From Burkholderia catarinensis (GTDB taxonomy: Bacteria > Pseudomonadota > Gammaproteobacteria > Burkholderiales > Burkholderiaceae), in assembly GCF_001883705.2 (NCBI RefSeq), contig NZ_MDEQ02000020.1, positions 1 to 64,000 on the forward strand: DNA of 64,000 bases, given 5' to 3'. Shown here in pieces: positions 8,448 through 17,237 of this stretch. The position numbers were made by a program, and so were the translations under genes. Positions within the stretch are counted from its first letter, which is position 1. Every line of letters starts with the position of its first letter. The notes under the pieces are model-generated. The model was given only the letters and a program-made list of their open reading frames with translations. It was not told the DNA's origin and made no database searches.

Positions 8448-8460
8448 TCCGGCGTTCGCG

Positions 8461-8769
8461 ATGCTCGATCTCAACCTCGCCCACAAGGCGCTGGCGCATC
8501 CGTTTCGGCGGGACGTGCTGCGCTGGCTGAAGTCACCGAACTCGCCGGACACGTTCCCGGGCGCAGCGCGGCTCCACTCGTGCCACGGCTCGCCGCTCTC
8601 GTCGATCGTGGCGCGCAGCGGGTTGTCGCAATCGACCGTGTCGGCCCACGTCGCGCTGCTGCGCGACGCGGGCCTGATTGTCGCGACGCCCGTCGGCCAG
8701 TGGATCTTCGTCGCCCGCGACGACACGGCCATCGCCGCGTTCGTCGCGCAGGTCGTCAGCGATCTCTGA
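8461..8769 (+). CDS. ArsR-family winged-helix regulator
   Basis: A 102-residue protein with the ArsR layout: LAHPFRRDVLRWL at the N-terminus, then a recognition helix region (SGLSQSTVSAHVALLRDAGLIVATPVGQW, residues ~50-78) and a short dimerisation helix. No CxC metal-binding motif is visible, so it probably senses something other than a thiophilic metal. It is 13 bases after the MFS gene, in the same direction, and precedes the tripartite pump operon, so it may repress one of them. The start at MLDLNLAHK removes a non-homologous overlap into the MFS gene. Confidence 0.8.
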   Translation: MLDLNLAHKALAHPFRRDVLRWLKSPNSPDTFPGAARLHSCHGSPLSSIVARSGLSQSTVSAHVALLRDAGLIVATPVGQWIFVARDDTAIAAFVAQVVSDL

Positions 8770-8903
8770 CCCGGCCGCACGAGGCCGCCTGGTTCGCCAC
8801 GAACGCCCGTGTTCCGCCGCCCGCTTTCCCCTTGCGAAACATGCACGCCGCGCGCGAATCCGCCGGCGTTTTTTTGCGCCGACTTCCTCCCGATTTTCGA
8901 GAG

Positions 8904-8930
8904 GATGATTCCCGATCAAGACCAATTATC
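8904..8930. promoter_or_regulatory. Putative LysR operator, copy 2 (GATGATTCC-N-GAT-N8-ATTATC)
   Basis: Identical in pattern and spacing to the element at 7118-7144 although the eight central bases differ, which argues for a conserved binding site rather than a chance or copied repeat. It lies about 100 bases before the DHA2 pump ATG, placing the tripartite efflux operon under the same LysR regulator. Confidence 0.58.
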
Positions 8931-9031
8931 GGCAAATCCTGAAGAATGTATCGTGCTTTCACGGTAGCGGTTTCGTGACCGCCGCCCGCCCATTCCCAGG
9001 CAATCCGAACCTATTCGAAGCGCTCGACACC

Positions 9032-10609
9032 ATGAACACCGTTTTCTTGCCGGCAACCGCAACGACGCCCCAGCAGGCCAGCGCCGCCCCGTCGCCCGTC
9101 CTGACGCCGCGCCTCGTGACCGGCCTCGTCGGCATGCTGTTCGCGTCCCTGCTGGCCATCCTCAACGAACACGTTACCGCCGCCGCGATGGCCGACATCC
9201 GCGGCGCCTTCTCGGTCGGCCATGACGACGGCAGTTGGCTCACCGCGTTGTTCGAGGCGACCAACGTGGCGACCATGGTGTTCGCGCCGTGGTTCGGCGT
9301 CACCTTCACGCTGAAGCGCTTCACGATCGGCGCGGTGGTGGCGACCCTGCTGCTGGGCGTGCTGTGCCCGTTCGCGCCGGACCTCGGCGCGCTGACCCTG
9401 CTGCGCGTCCTGCAGGGCGTCGCGGGCGGCTGCCTGCCGCCGATGCTGATCATCGTGGCCCTGCGCTACCTGCCGCCGAAGGCGAAACTGTACGGGCTCG
9501 CCGGCTACGCGATGACGGCCACCTTCGGGCCCGCGCTCGGCACGCCACTCGCCGCGCTGTGGACCGAATTCGCCGACTGGCGCCTGGCGTTCTGGCAGAT
9601 CGTGCCGCTTGGCGTCGCCTGCTGCGCGGCAATCGGCTACGGCCTGCCCGCCGATACGCCGAAACCCGAACGGCTGCGCGCCTTCAACTGGACCGGGTTT
9701 CTGACCGGGTTCCCCGCCGCGGCAATGCTCGTCGTTGCGTTGCTGCAGGGCGATCGCCTCGACTGGTTCGAGTCGACGGCAATCCGCGCACTGGCGGCCG
9801 GCGGCCTGACCCTGCTCGCTGCCTTCCTCGTCAACGAATGGTTTCATCCGCTGCCGTTCTTCCGGCTGCAACTGCTGGCGCGCCGCAACTTCACGCACGG
9901 ACTGCTCACGCTGGCCGGCGCGGTGATGCTGCTGACCGCGGTGGCCGCGATTCCGGGCCACTACCTCGCCGGCGTGCACGGCTATCGGCCGCTGCAGGCC
10001 GCACCGCTGTCGCTGCTGGTGGCCCTGCCGCTGCTGCTGAGCCTGCCGCTGACGGCGGCGCTGCTGAACCTGCGGCGCGTCGATTCGCGCTGGGTGCTGG
10101 CCACCGGCTGCCTGCTGATGGCGCTCACCTGCGTGGCGGGCAGCCGGATCACCGCCGATTGGATCCGCGACGACTTCTACTGGCTCCAGGCGCTGCAGAT
10201 CGTCGCGCAACCGATGCTGATCGTGCCGATCCTGATGGGCGTCACCACCGGCCTGCCGCCCGCCGAAGGGCCGTTCGCGTCGGCGATGTTCAACTCGCTG
10301 AAGACCTTTTCCGCGGCGCTGGCCACCGGCCTGCTCGACATGCTGGGCACCGCCCGCGAGCACCTGCATTCGAACCGGCTGGTGGACCAGCTCGGCAACC
10401 GGGCGCAACTGGTCGCGGGCGACGGGCTCGATACGGCATCCGGCCTCGCCCCGCTCGCACACCGGCTGCACGAGCAGGCGCTGGTGCTGGCCTCGGCCGA
10501 CCTGTACCGGCTGGCGGCCTGCATCGCCGTCGCCCTGCTGCTGCTCGTGCCGCTGCTGCCGGTGCGTATCGCACCGCCGTGGGCTCCTCAACCTCCTTCC
10601 TCGCACTGA
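9032..10609 (+). CDS. DHA2-family MFS multidrug pump (EmrB-like)
   Basis: A 525-residue inner-membrane pump of the 14-helix DHA2 group. LVTGLVGMLFASLLAILNEHVTAAAMADIRGAF is the first helix and DIRG motif, followed by the motif-A and motif-C like LQGVAGGCLPPMLI and GPALGTPLAAL. It is the energised component of a tripartite exporter with the HlyD adaptor 12 bases downstream and the outer-membrane factor after that. The ATG of MNTVFLP gives the usual family length; a GTG at 8975 would add 19 residues and has no better ribosome site. An extended loop near residues 440-480 (AREHLHSNRLVDQLG) is also seen in other EmrB proteins. Substrate unknown. Confidence 0.82.
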   Translation: MNTVFLPATATTPQQASAAPSPVLTPRLVTGLVGMLFASLLAILNEHVTAAAMADIRGAFSVGHDDGSWLTALFEATNVATMVFAPWFGVTFTLKRFTIGAVVATLLLGVLCPFAPDLGALTLLRVLQGVAGGCLPPMLIIVALRYLPPKAKLYGLAGYAMTATFGPALGTPLAALWTEFADWRLAFWQIVPLGVACCAAIGYGLPADTPKPERLRAFNWTGFLTGFPAAAMLVVALLQGDRLDWFESTAIRALAAGGLTLLAAFLVNEWFHPLPFFRLQLLARRNFTHGLLTLAGAVMLLTAVAAIPGHYLAGVHGYRPLQAAPLSLLVALPLLLSLPLTAALLNLRRVDSRWVLATGCLLMALTCVAGSRITADWIRDDFYWLQALQIVAQPMLIVPILMGVTTGLPPAEGPFASAMFNSLKTFSAALATGLLDMLGTAREHLHSNRLVDQLGNRAQLVAGDGLDTASGLAPLAHRLHEQALVLASADLYRLAACIAVALLLLVPLLPVRIAPPWAPQPPSSH

Positions 10610-10621
10610 GAGACGATAGCC

Positions 10622-11698
10622 ATGTCATCCGCCATCCCAACCAAGCACAAGGCGCTTGCCGCCGCCGCGCTCGCGATCGCGCTCTGCGTCGCGGCTTGCG
10701 CCGGTACGCACCGCTTCATCGATTCGCATACCGAAACGACCAACGATGCCTATGTTGCCGCCGACTTCACGCTGGTCGCGCCACGCGTCGCCGGCCCGCT
10801 CGTCGAGGTGCTGGTCGACGACAACCAGCGCGTGCATGCCGGCCAGTTGCTGCTGCGCATCGACGACCGCGACTTCCGTGCCGCGCTGACGAGTGCGCAG
10901 GCTGACGTGGCAGCCGCGCGCGCCGCGGTGGCCAACGACGAGGCCGAGATCGCACGCCAGCCCGCACTGGTCGACCAGGCGCGCGCCGCGCTGCGCGCCG
11001 ACGACGCGGCCCTGCAATTCGCGCAGGCCAACGACGCGCGTTACCGCGACCTGGCCGATAGCGGCGCAGGCACCGCCCAGGAGCAGCAGCGCGCGGCCAG
11101 CACGCTGGCCGGGCAGCTTGCCAAGCGCGCCGGCGACGCGGCCGCGCTGGCCTCGATCAGCCAGAACCTCGCCGTGCTGGGCACCCAGCGCGACAAGGCG
11201 AACGGCGCGCTGGCCCGCGCCGAGGCCACCCTCGAGCAGGCGAAGCTGAACCTGTCCTATACGGAAGTGCGCGCGCCCGTCGACGGCAAGGTGGGCCGGC
11301 GCACCGCGCGCGTCGGCGCCTTCGTCACGCCCGGCGCGCCCCTGCTCGCCATCGTGCCGCTCGCCGATGCCTACGTGATCGCAAATTTCCAGGAGAACCA
11401 AATCGGCGCGATGCATCCGGGCGATCGCGTGCGCATCCGGATCGACAGCCAGCCTGGCGTCAGCATCGCGGGTCATGTCGACAGCCTCGCACCGGCCACG
11501 GGGGTGAGCTTCGCGCCGATCGCGCCCGACAATGCCACCGGCAATTTCACCAAGGTCGTGCAGCGCGTGCCGGTCAAGATCGCCATCGACGCGCCCCGCG
11601 GGCAGACCGACGCGCTGAGCGTGGGGCTTTCCGTCGAGGCCAGCGTCGATACGCGCGCGCATCGCGAGACCACCGGCAACAAGGGGGCTCAGCGATGA
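10622..11698 (+). CDS. HlyD/EmrA-family periplasmic adaptor
   Basis: A 358-residue membrane-fusion protein. One N-terminal membrane anchor (residues ~10-28) precedes the beta-barrel/lipoyl start TTNDAYVAADFTLVAPRVAGPLVEVLVDDNQRV. A long alanine-rich alpha-helical hairpin (~85-200) follows, then the second lipoyl half LNLSYTEVRAPVDGKVG and the barrel. It links the DHA2 pump to the outer-membrane factor. Tight spacing on both sides (12 bases before, 4-base ATGA overlap after) shows an operon. The Cys residues in VAACAGTH are near the helix end, but the context fits a membrane anchor rather than a lipobox. Confidence 0.88.
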   Translation: MSSAIPTKHKALAAAALAIALCVAACAGTHRFIDSHTETTNDAYVAADFTLVAPRVAGPLVEVLVDDNQRVHAGQLLLRIDDRDFRAALTSAQADVAAARAAVANDEAEIARQPALVDQARAALRADDAALQFAQANDARYRDLADSGAGTAQEQQRAASTLAGQLAKRAGDAAALASISQNLAVLGTQRDKANGALARAEATLEQAKLNLSYTEVRAPVDGKVGRRTARVGAFVTPGAPLLAIVPLADAYVIANFQENQIGAMHPGDRVRIRIDSQPGVSIAGHVDSLAPATGVSFAPIAPDNATGNFTKVVQRVPVKIAIDAPRGQTDALSVGLSVEASVDTRAHRETTGNKGAQR

Positions 11699-13218
11699 AC
11701 CCGATCCGTTTCCTGCGCGCGTCGCTGCTGACGCTGCTCGCCTGCGCCACGATGACGGCCTGCACCATGGGCCCGAACTTCGAGGCGCCGGCCAGCACGG
11801 TGCCGCCCGTGTTCGTACGCACGCAGACACGGCAGGCCGCGAGCCAGCCCGTCGAGGCCGCCTTCAAGGCCGACTGGTGGACCCTGTTCGACGACCCCGT
11901 GCTGGATACGCTCGAACAGCGCCTGGCCGATGCCAACCTGGACGTGGCGGCCGCCTCGGCGCGGCTGCGGCAAAGCCGGGCCGCGCGGCGCGTAGCCCGC
12001 GCCGCCGAGATGCCGACGCTCGCCGCCGCCGGCTCGTACGAACGCGAGCGCGGCAGCGAGAACGGCATCCTCTCGCTGCTGGGCGTGCCGCCGAGCGCGG
12101 CCCCAACGCAATCGGCGTCGGGCGATGCGCCATTCGGCGTGGCCGCCGCGCCCGGCTCGTCGGGCTCGCCCGCCTACAACCTCTACCAGGCCGGCTTCGA
12201 TGCTTCGTGGGAACTCGATCTGTGGGGCCGCGTGCGGCGTGGGGTCGAGGCGGCCGATGCGCTGACCCAGGCCTCGTACGAAGCACGCAATGCGGTCTTG
12301 CTATCGGCCCGCGCCGAACTCGCACGCGACTACCTCGAACTGCGCGACGCGCAGGCCCAGTTGCAGATCGCCCGGCAAAACCTCGCGATCGCGCGCGACA
12401 TGGAGAAACTCGCACAAATCCGCCGCAAGGACGGCGTGACGACCGACCTCGATGTCGCCAATGCCGCCGCGCAGGTGGCGTCGATCGAAAGCAGGCTGCC
12501 GATGCTGGAATCGCGCCGCGAGACGCGCATCAATGCGATCGGCGTGCTGCTCGCGCAACCGCCCGGCGCGCTGAGCCCGATGCTCGAGGCGCCGCATGCG
12601 GTGCCTGGGCTGCCGGCAAGCGTGCCGATCGGCTTTCCGTCCGAACTCGCGCAACGCCGGCCCGACATCCGCCAGGCCGAGGCGCAGCTGCATGCGACAA
12701 CCGCCGCCATCGGCGTGGCGCAGGCCGACTTCTATCCCCGCATCACGCTGAACGGCAGCGCCGGTTTTCAGAGCCTCCAGCTCGCGAATCTCGCGAGCTG
12801 GGCGTCGGGCCAGTTCGTGGTCGGGCCGTCGATCTCGCTGCCGATCTTCGAGGGTGGGCGCCTGACGGGCATGCTGAACCTGCGCCGGGCCCAGCAGCAG
12901 GAAGCCGCGATCGTCTATCAGCGCACCGTGCTCGAAGCCTGGCGCGAGGTAGACGATGCGCTGTTGGTCTATCACGCCGAACAGCAGCGTCACGATCGAC
13001 TCGTCGCGATCGTGACGCTGAGCCAGCGCGCACTGGCAATTGCGCAGCAACAGTACCGGGCCGGCGCGGCCGATTATCTCGACGTGCTCAACGCGCAGCG
13101 GCAGTTGTTCGATGCGCAAGGCCGGCAGGAAACCAGCGAGGCCGAGGCGGCCATGCATCTCGTCACGCTGTGCAAGGCACTCGGCGGCGGCTGGGAGACG
13201 CGCTTCGGCAAGTCCTGA
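11695..13218 (+). CDS. NodT-family outer-membrane efflux lipoprotein
   Basis: A 507-residue outer-membrane factor of the OprM/NodT group. It has a signal peptide with a lipobox (TMTAC, Cys at about residue 23) followed by the family hallmark MGPNFEAPA. Two TolC-type repeats each contain the LARDYLELRDAQAQLQIA and YRAGAADYLDVLNAQRQLFDAQ type helices. A DWWTLFDDPVLDTL motif is typical of this family. It supplies the exit duct for the pump and adaptor and overlaps the adaptor stop by four bases. Confidence 0.92.
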   Translation: MNPIRFLRASLLTLLACATMTACTMGPNFEAPASTVPPVFVRTQTRQAASQPVEAAFKADWWTLFDDPVLDTLEQRLADANLDVAAASARLRQSRAARRVARAAEMPTLAAAGSYERERGSENGILSLLGVPPSAAPTQSASGDAPFGVAAAPGSSGSPAYNLYQAGFDASWELDLWGRVRRGVEAADALTQASYEARNAVLLSARAELARDYLELRDAQAQLQIARQNLAIARDMEKLAQIRRKDGVTTDLDVANAAAQVASIESRLPMLESRRETRINAIGVLLAQPPGALSPMLEAPHAVPGLPASVPIGFPSELAQRRPDIRQAEAQLHATTAAIGVAQADFYPRITLNGSAGFQSLQLANLASWASGQFVVGPSISLPIFEGGRLTGMLNLRRAQQQEAAIVYQRTVLEAWREVDDALLVYHAEQQRHDRLVAIVTLSQRALAIAQQQYRAGAADYLDVLNAQRQLFDAQGRQETSEAEAAMHLVTLCKALGGGWETRFGKS

Positions 13219-13347
13219 ACGCAGATCGCTTCGGCACGACGAAGTTGCCAGTCCGCGGCGCGATCGCGCAAAAGAGGAACGGAAACGGGAAACTGACTGA
13301 CCACGGCGCGACGTCGCCTCTTCCGCCAGCACCGCGACACCGGCACA

Positions 13348-13653
13348 ATGCCGCTCATGCGCCCTGACAACACCTTCGTCTACCCGTCGGCCGGCCTCAT
13401 CGGCCGGCGCGCCAACCGGCTCGTCGCGAGCCACCCGTTGCTACGCGCCCGCCGAGCGCTGCCGTCGCGTCTGCCGTTCCTGCAACTCGCGAGCGACGTC
13501 GAGAACGTCGTGTATTGCACATGGGCCGTCGATGTCTCGGCCGTCGCGCACCGGGTGCCGCGCGGCACCACGCTCGCAAGCTGCGACGGCCGCACGCTGA
13601 CCCGATCAGCCAACGCCGCTTGTCCGCATCGGCGCACGAATCGCATCCCGTGA
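13348..13653 (+). pseudogene. Truncated DUF2071 (YqjF-like) protein
   Basis: The conserved N-terminal segment of DUF2071 proteins is visible (LQLASDVENVVYCTWAVDVSAVAHRVP, then GTTLASCDGRTL), but the reading then passes into unrelated sequence and stops at about 100 residues. The family usually has over 200. The break is immediately after GRTL, suggesting a deletion that removed the rest and brought the next gene's GTG start to the end of this frame. Function of the intact family is unknown. Confidence 0.55.
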
Positions 13654-14711
13654 ATACGCTCACGTGGGAACACGCGCCGATCGTCGACGCTTGCCCCGTT
13701 CAAGCGGACTACGGCCATCTGCTTGTATTGACGGCGGACGGCGCGCTGCACGGCGTCGATCTCGATACCGGGCATCGCATGGTGCGCTGTTCCGTGCCGT
13801 TGCCGCCGCTCCCGCCAGCCGCGGAAAACACCGCGTTCGGCACGGCGGCCTATCACCTGCACGGTTCGCCTGACGGCAAATACGCGGCGATCGTGATCGA
13901 CTACGGGCGGCACGGCATCGTCGTCGACGTCGCGTCCGGTACGCCGACGATGCACCTCGACGGCGGCGACTACTACGAACATACCGTCCCGTTCAGTGCA
14001 TGCTTTCTTCGCCATCGCGATCGCACGATCTTCGTGCACCGCACCGCATGGAACCGGCTCGACGCGTCCGATCCGGCCACTGGCGCATCGCTGACCGTGC
14101 GCGAGATTGCGCCGTACGCCAGCAACGACCGGCCAGCGCACTACCTCGACTACTTTCACGGCCGGCTCGTGCCGAGCCCCGATGGAAGCCGGCTGTTCGA
14201 CGACGGATGGGTCTGGCAACCTCTTTCGATCCCGCGTGCCTGGTCGATGGCCGCGTGGCTCGACGCCAATCCGTTCGAAAGCGAAGACGGCCCGTCGGCC
14301 GTCGGGCTGACCCAGCGCGACGACTGGGATACGCCCGCCTGCTGGGTCGACAACCGGCACATTGCGTACTGGGGGCTCGCCGACTGGGACGAGGATGAAT
14401 TCGCCGAAACCGGGCAAGGCCCCGGGGTACGCATTCTGGATACGACCTCAACCCCGCAATCCCAGGACCAGCGCATCCCAATGACGAGCGAACCCGATCG
14501 GGTCGGCAACCTGTTCAGCGACGGCGCATCGCTGTATGTCGCGACGCCAGCCGGCACGACGATCTGGGACGTGGCGTCGGGCGCGCCACTCGGGCAACTT
14601 CCGGGCTTCGTCGCGCGACGGCACGATCCGATACGCGGTTCGCTGCTTGCATTCGATGCCGACACGATCGCCGAATACCGGTTGCCCGAGCGGGCCGCAC
14701 GCGCGTCATGA
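13650..14711 (+). CDS. Beta-propeller-like protein of unknown function
   Basis: A 353-residue, probably cytoplasmic protein without signal peptide or membrane segment. It has repeated short blade-like units such as GHLLVLTADGALHGVDLDTGHRM, GKYAAIVIDYGRHGIVVDVASG and GASLYVATPAGTTIWDVASG, resembling WD40/quinoprotein-like blades. The GTG of VNTLTWEHAP at 13650 is the first plausible start; the longer frame from 13515 overlaps the DUF2071 fragment. The acidic tract DWDEDEFAE is notable. No enzymatic motif is recognised and no partner is obvious. Confidence 0.6.
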   Translation: MNTLTWEHAPIVDACPVQADYGHLLVLTADGALHGVDLDTGHRMVRCSVPLPPLPPAAENTAFGTAAYHLHGSPDGKYAAIVIDYGRHGIVVDVASGTPTMHLDGGDYYEHTVPFSACFLRHRDRTIFVHRTAWNRLDASDPATGASLTVREIAPYASNDRPAHYLDYFHGRLVPSPDGSRLFDDGWVWQPLSIPRAWSMAAWLDANPFESEDGPSAVGLTQRDDWDTPACWVDNRHIAYWGLADWDEDEFAETGQGPGVRILDTTSTPQSQDQRIPMTSEPDRVGNLFSDGASLYVATPAGTTIWDVASGAPLGQLPGFVARRHDPIRGSLLAFDADTIAEYRLPERAARAS

Positions 14712-14720
14712 CATGCGCTG

Positions 14721-15212
14721 CTACCGCATCGCAATCCCCGCGATAAAAAACGCACACGCCGCCGCCGACGCCACCGTGCGCACATGATTCCACATCGTCC
14801 AGTCGTGCACGTAGCGCGTCCACAGCGCCGCGCCGTGCGCGGTCGCCGGATCGGCCGCGGCAAGCGCATCGTTGAGCGGCACGTTGACGGCCATCGTCAC
14901 CGCGAACATGCCGAACACGTAAAGCACGCCGCCCGCGACCGCCGCCATCGCGCCCGGCTGGTCGCGCTCGAACAGCGCTATCACGACCAGCGCGAACGCC
15001 ATCAGCGTCGTGCCGAGAAAGAGCGGCATGAACGGCGAACGCACGATGTCGACGTTGATCGCGTTCATCGCGGCCACGCCGGCATGCGGCGCAATCCGCG
15101 CGAGCGACGTCATCACGAACGTCGAGAACGCGAAGTACACGCCGGCCATCAGCCCGCAGCCGATGGCCGAACCCCACAGCAACGCGGAAGTCGCGAGCGC
15201 GATCATGGTCAT
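14721..15212 (-). CDS. DUF1772 (anthrone oxygenase-like) membrane protein
   Basis: A 163-residue integral membrane protein with four hydrophobic helices, matching the DUF1772 pattern: GLMAGVYFAFSTFVMTSL in helix 1, VPLNDAL before helix 4 and a WTRYVHDWTMWNHVRT segment near the C-terminus. The family includes proteins annotated as anthrone oxygenase-like, but bacterial function is unknown. The ATG at 15212 overlaps the stop of the NmrA-like gene (ATGA), so the two are translationally coupled and regulated together by the divergent TetR protein. Confidence 0.8.
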   Translation of the reverse strand: MTMIALATSALLWGSAIGCGLMAGVYFAFSTFVMTSLARIAPHAGVAAMNAINVDIVRSPFMPLFLGTTLMAFALVVIALFERDQPGAMAAVAGGVLYVFGMFAVTMAVNVPLNDALAAADPATAHGAALWTRYVHDWTMWNHVRTVASAAACAFFIAGIAMR

Positions 15213-16033
15213 GCGCTCCACACGCCGGTCGCGGCCGTCGCGCGCGCATAGTCGGCGAAATCGCGCGCCGGCCGCCCGAGCGTGACCTCGATGCCGTGCG
15301 TCACCGCGCTGTTGCGCCCGTCGAGCACCACGCCGAACAGGTCGTCGAGCAGCGCGACAACCGGCTCCGGCACGCCGGCCTCGCGCAGCCCCGCGACGAA
15401 CGCGTCGGGCGGAATCTCGCGATAAGCGACCGGCCGGCCGGCGGCCCGCGCGATTTCGCCGACGGCTTCGGCGAACGTCAGCGCGCGCGGGCCCGTGACC
15501 TCGATCACGCGGTTCGCGAAGCGCGCATCGGTGAGCGCGGCCACGGCCACGTCCGCGATGTCGTCCGCATCGACGAACGGCTCGCGCACCGCGCCGGCCG
15601 GCAGCGCGACTTCGCCGGCCAGCACGCCGTCGATCAGGTAGCCCTCGGAGAAGTTCTGGTTGAACCAGCTTGCACGCACGACACCCCAGCCGACGCCCGA
15701 CGCCTGCAGCGCGGCCTCGGCCGCCTGCGCGCGGGGCTCGCCGCGCCCGGACAGCAGCACCACGCGCTCGACGCCGCTTTCCCGCGCGAGCCGCGCGAAT
15801 GCGGCGATCGCTTCCACCGCGCCGTCGACGGCCAGATCGGGCTGGTAGGTCACGTATGCGGCCGACACGCCGTCGAGCGCGGCGGCCCAGGTCGCGGGCG
15901 CCGTCCAGTCGAAGCGGACGGCCGATGTGCGCGACACGGGGCGGGTCGCGATGCCGCGTGCGCGCAGCCGTGCATCGACGCGGACGCCCGTCTTGCCCGA
16001 GCCGCCGACGATGAGGATGGGAAGTGCCGACAT
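15209..16033 (-). CDS. NAD(P)-binding NmrA-like oxidoreductase/epimerase
   Basis: A 274-residue Rossmann-fold protein of the atypical SDR/NmrA type. ILIVGGSGKTGVRV is the dinucleotide-binding loop. RVVLLSGRGE and VVRASWFNQNFSEGYL are the substrate-side segments seen in NmrA/QOR2-like proteins, and VTGPRALTFAEAV lies near the C-terminus. It probably senses redox state or reduces a quinone-like substrate. It is divergent from the TetR regulator and coupled to DUF1772 by a 4-base overlap, a common TetR-controlled stress arrangement. Confidence 0.85.
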   Translation of the reverse strand: MSALPILIVGGSGKTGVRVDARLRARGIATRPVSRTSAVRFDWTAPATWAAALDGVSAAYVTYQPDLAVDGAVEAIAAFARLARESGVERVVLLSGRGEPRAQAAEAALQASGVGWGVVRASWFNQNFSEGYLIDGVLAGEVALPAGAVREPFVDADDIADVAVAALTDARFANRVIEVTGPRALTFAEAVGEIARAAGRPVAYREIPPDAFVAGLREAGVPEPVVALLDDLFGVVLDGRNSAVTHGIEVTLGRPARDFADYARATAATGVWSA

Positions 16034-16055
16034 GTGCGTCTCCTTTGGCTAAAAT

Positions 16056-16085
16056 ACGAGAATTCCTCGTGTTTCAAAAAACACG
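16056..16085. promoter_or_regulatory. Putative TetR operator between divergent genes
   Basis: Two overlapping dyads: ACGAG-AATTC-CTCGT (16056-16070) and CGTGTTT...AACACG (16068-16085). They fall 23-52 bases before the NmrA-like gene start and about 44 bases before the TetR start, the expected position for an autoregulated repressor. Confidence 0.55.
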
Positions 16086-16128
16086 ATAGACTCTCGCATT
16101 AGCAACGTCAAGTTTTTCCGGAGGCGGC

Positions 16129-16794
16129 ATGGGCCGACAAAAATCGGGGCAGGACGACGAGCGCGAAGCGGCGGCAACGGACGCGCCGGCGCGCGCGCGG
16201 CTGGTGCCGACGCAGCAGCGCAGCCGCGAGCGGTTCGAGCGCATCCTCGCGTGCGCGTCGGAAGTGATGATCGAGAAAGGCTGCGACGCGTTCCGGATGA
16301 GCGACATCGTCGAACGCACGGGCATCTCGTTCGGTTCGCTGTACCAGTACTTTCCGGACAAGGCGGCCGTGATCGGCACGCTCGCGGAGCGCTACAACGA
16401 GGCCGGGCACGACTGCGTGCGGCGCGATCTCGCCGCGATGAAGACGCTCGACGACCTGCACGGCACGCTGGCCCGCATCACGGACAGCTACTACCGGATG
16501 TTCGTCGACGAGCCGCTGATGCGCGACATCTGGCGCGCGACGCAGGCCGACCGCGCGCTGCAGGAACTCGACCGCGCGGACGGGGAGTTTCTGGCGGGGT
16601 TGTTCGCGGATGCGTTGGGAGAGGTGGCGCCCGGCACGACGCGCGCGCAACGGAGCGCGTTCGCCGGGCTGATGATGATCCAGATCGCGGCGGCCGTGCG
16701 CCACGCGATCACGCTGCCGCCGAAGGCGGCGCGGCAGATCCTCGCGATGTTCAAGCGGACGTTGCCGCGGGATCTGGCGGTGCTGGATGTGTAA
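16129..16794 (+). CDS. TetR-family transcriptional regulator
   Basis: A 221-residue repressor with the TetR DNA-binding domain at residues ~30-80 (RFERILACASEVMIEKGCDAFRMSDIVERTGISFGSLYQYFPDKAAVI) and an all-helical ligand domain. GGAGGC precedes the ATG of MGRQKSG. It is divergent from the NmrA/DUF1772 pair, with dyad sequences in between, and is their likely repressor. Confidence 0.9.
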   Translation: MGRQKSGQDDEREAAATDAPARARLVPTQQRSRERFERILACASEVMIEKGCDAFRMSDIVERTGISFGSLYQYFPDKAAVIGTLAERYNEAGHDCVRRDLAAMKTLDDLHGTLARITDSYYRMFVDEPLMRDIWRATQADRALQELDRADGEFLAGLFADALGEVAPGTTRAQRSAFAGLMMIQIAAAVRHAITLPPKAARQILAMFKRTLPRDLAVLDV

Positions 16795-16872
16795 CGATCA
16801 CCCTCTCGAGCGGGATCGTGTCCATGCACCGCTTCCGGAAACGAAACGCGGCAGCACGGTCATTTCGCTCGA

Positions 16873-17187
16873 TCAATTCAAACTGAGCAGGATGAATCCG
16901 AGCGAACCTACGCGATAGACGATGACGGCACGCGCGACGATCGTCCAGATGCGATTTTCGACGTTCGGCGCGCACATCCATGCGCAGCGGATCCATGCAC
17001 AGAACGGGACGACATACATGACGAATGCCGCGAAACGCAGCGGCGCCGGAAAAGTCGGCCCGATAATCAGCGTGAGCAACGGGATGAACAGCAGACTGAG
17101 CGGTACGCCGATCAGCCACCAGACTTTCCATAAGCGTTCTTCCCCGTTCCACGCGTTCTTGAAGGTATTTTTCATGTTCGTGGTCAT
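16873..17187 (-). CDS. Small inner-membrane protein, function unknown
   Basis: A 104-residue protein with about three hydrophobic helices (WWLIGVPLSLLFIPLLTLIIGP, FAAFVMYVVPFCAWIRCAWM, IVARAVIVYRVGSLGFILL). The segment NAWNGEERLWKVWW at its start recurs in small Burkholderia/Xanthomonas membrane proteins of unknown function. The start is MTTNMKN at 17187 or MKN at 17175; a TTG at 17241 would overlap the Sel1 gene stop but adds an unlikely extension. It is the last gene of the minus-strand block that begins with cdiA. Confidence 0.6.
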   Translation of the reverse strand: MTTNMKNTFKNAWNGEERLWKVWWLIGVPLSLLFIPLLTLIIGPTFPAPLRFAAFVMYVVPFCAWIRCAWMCAPNVENRIWTIVARAVIVYRVGSLGFILLSLN

Positions 17188-17237
17188 TGAACCGTGAATT
17201 CCGGATGCGTCTCCGAACTCGCTGCATCCGGCCGTAC

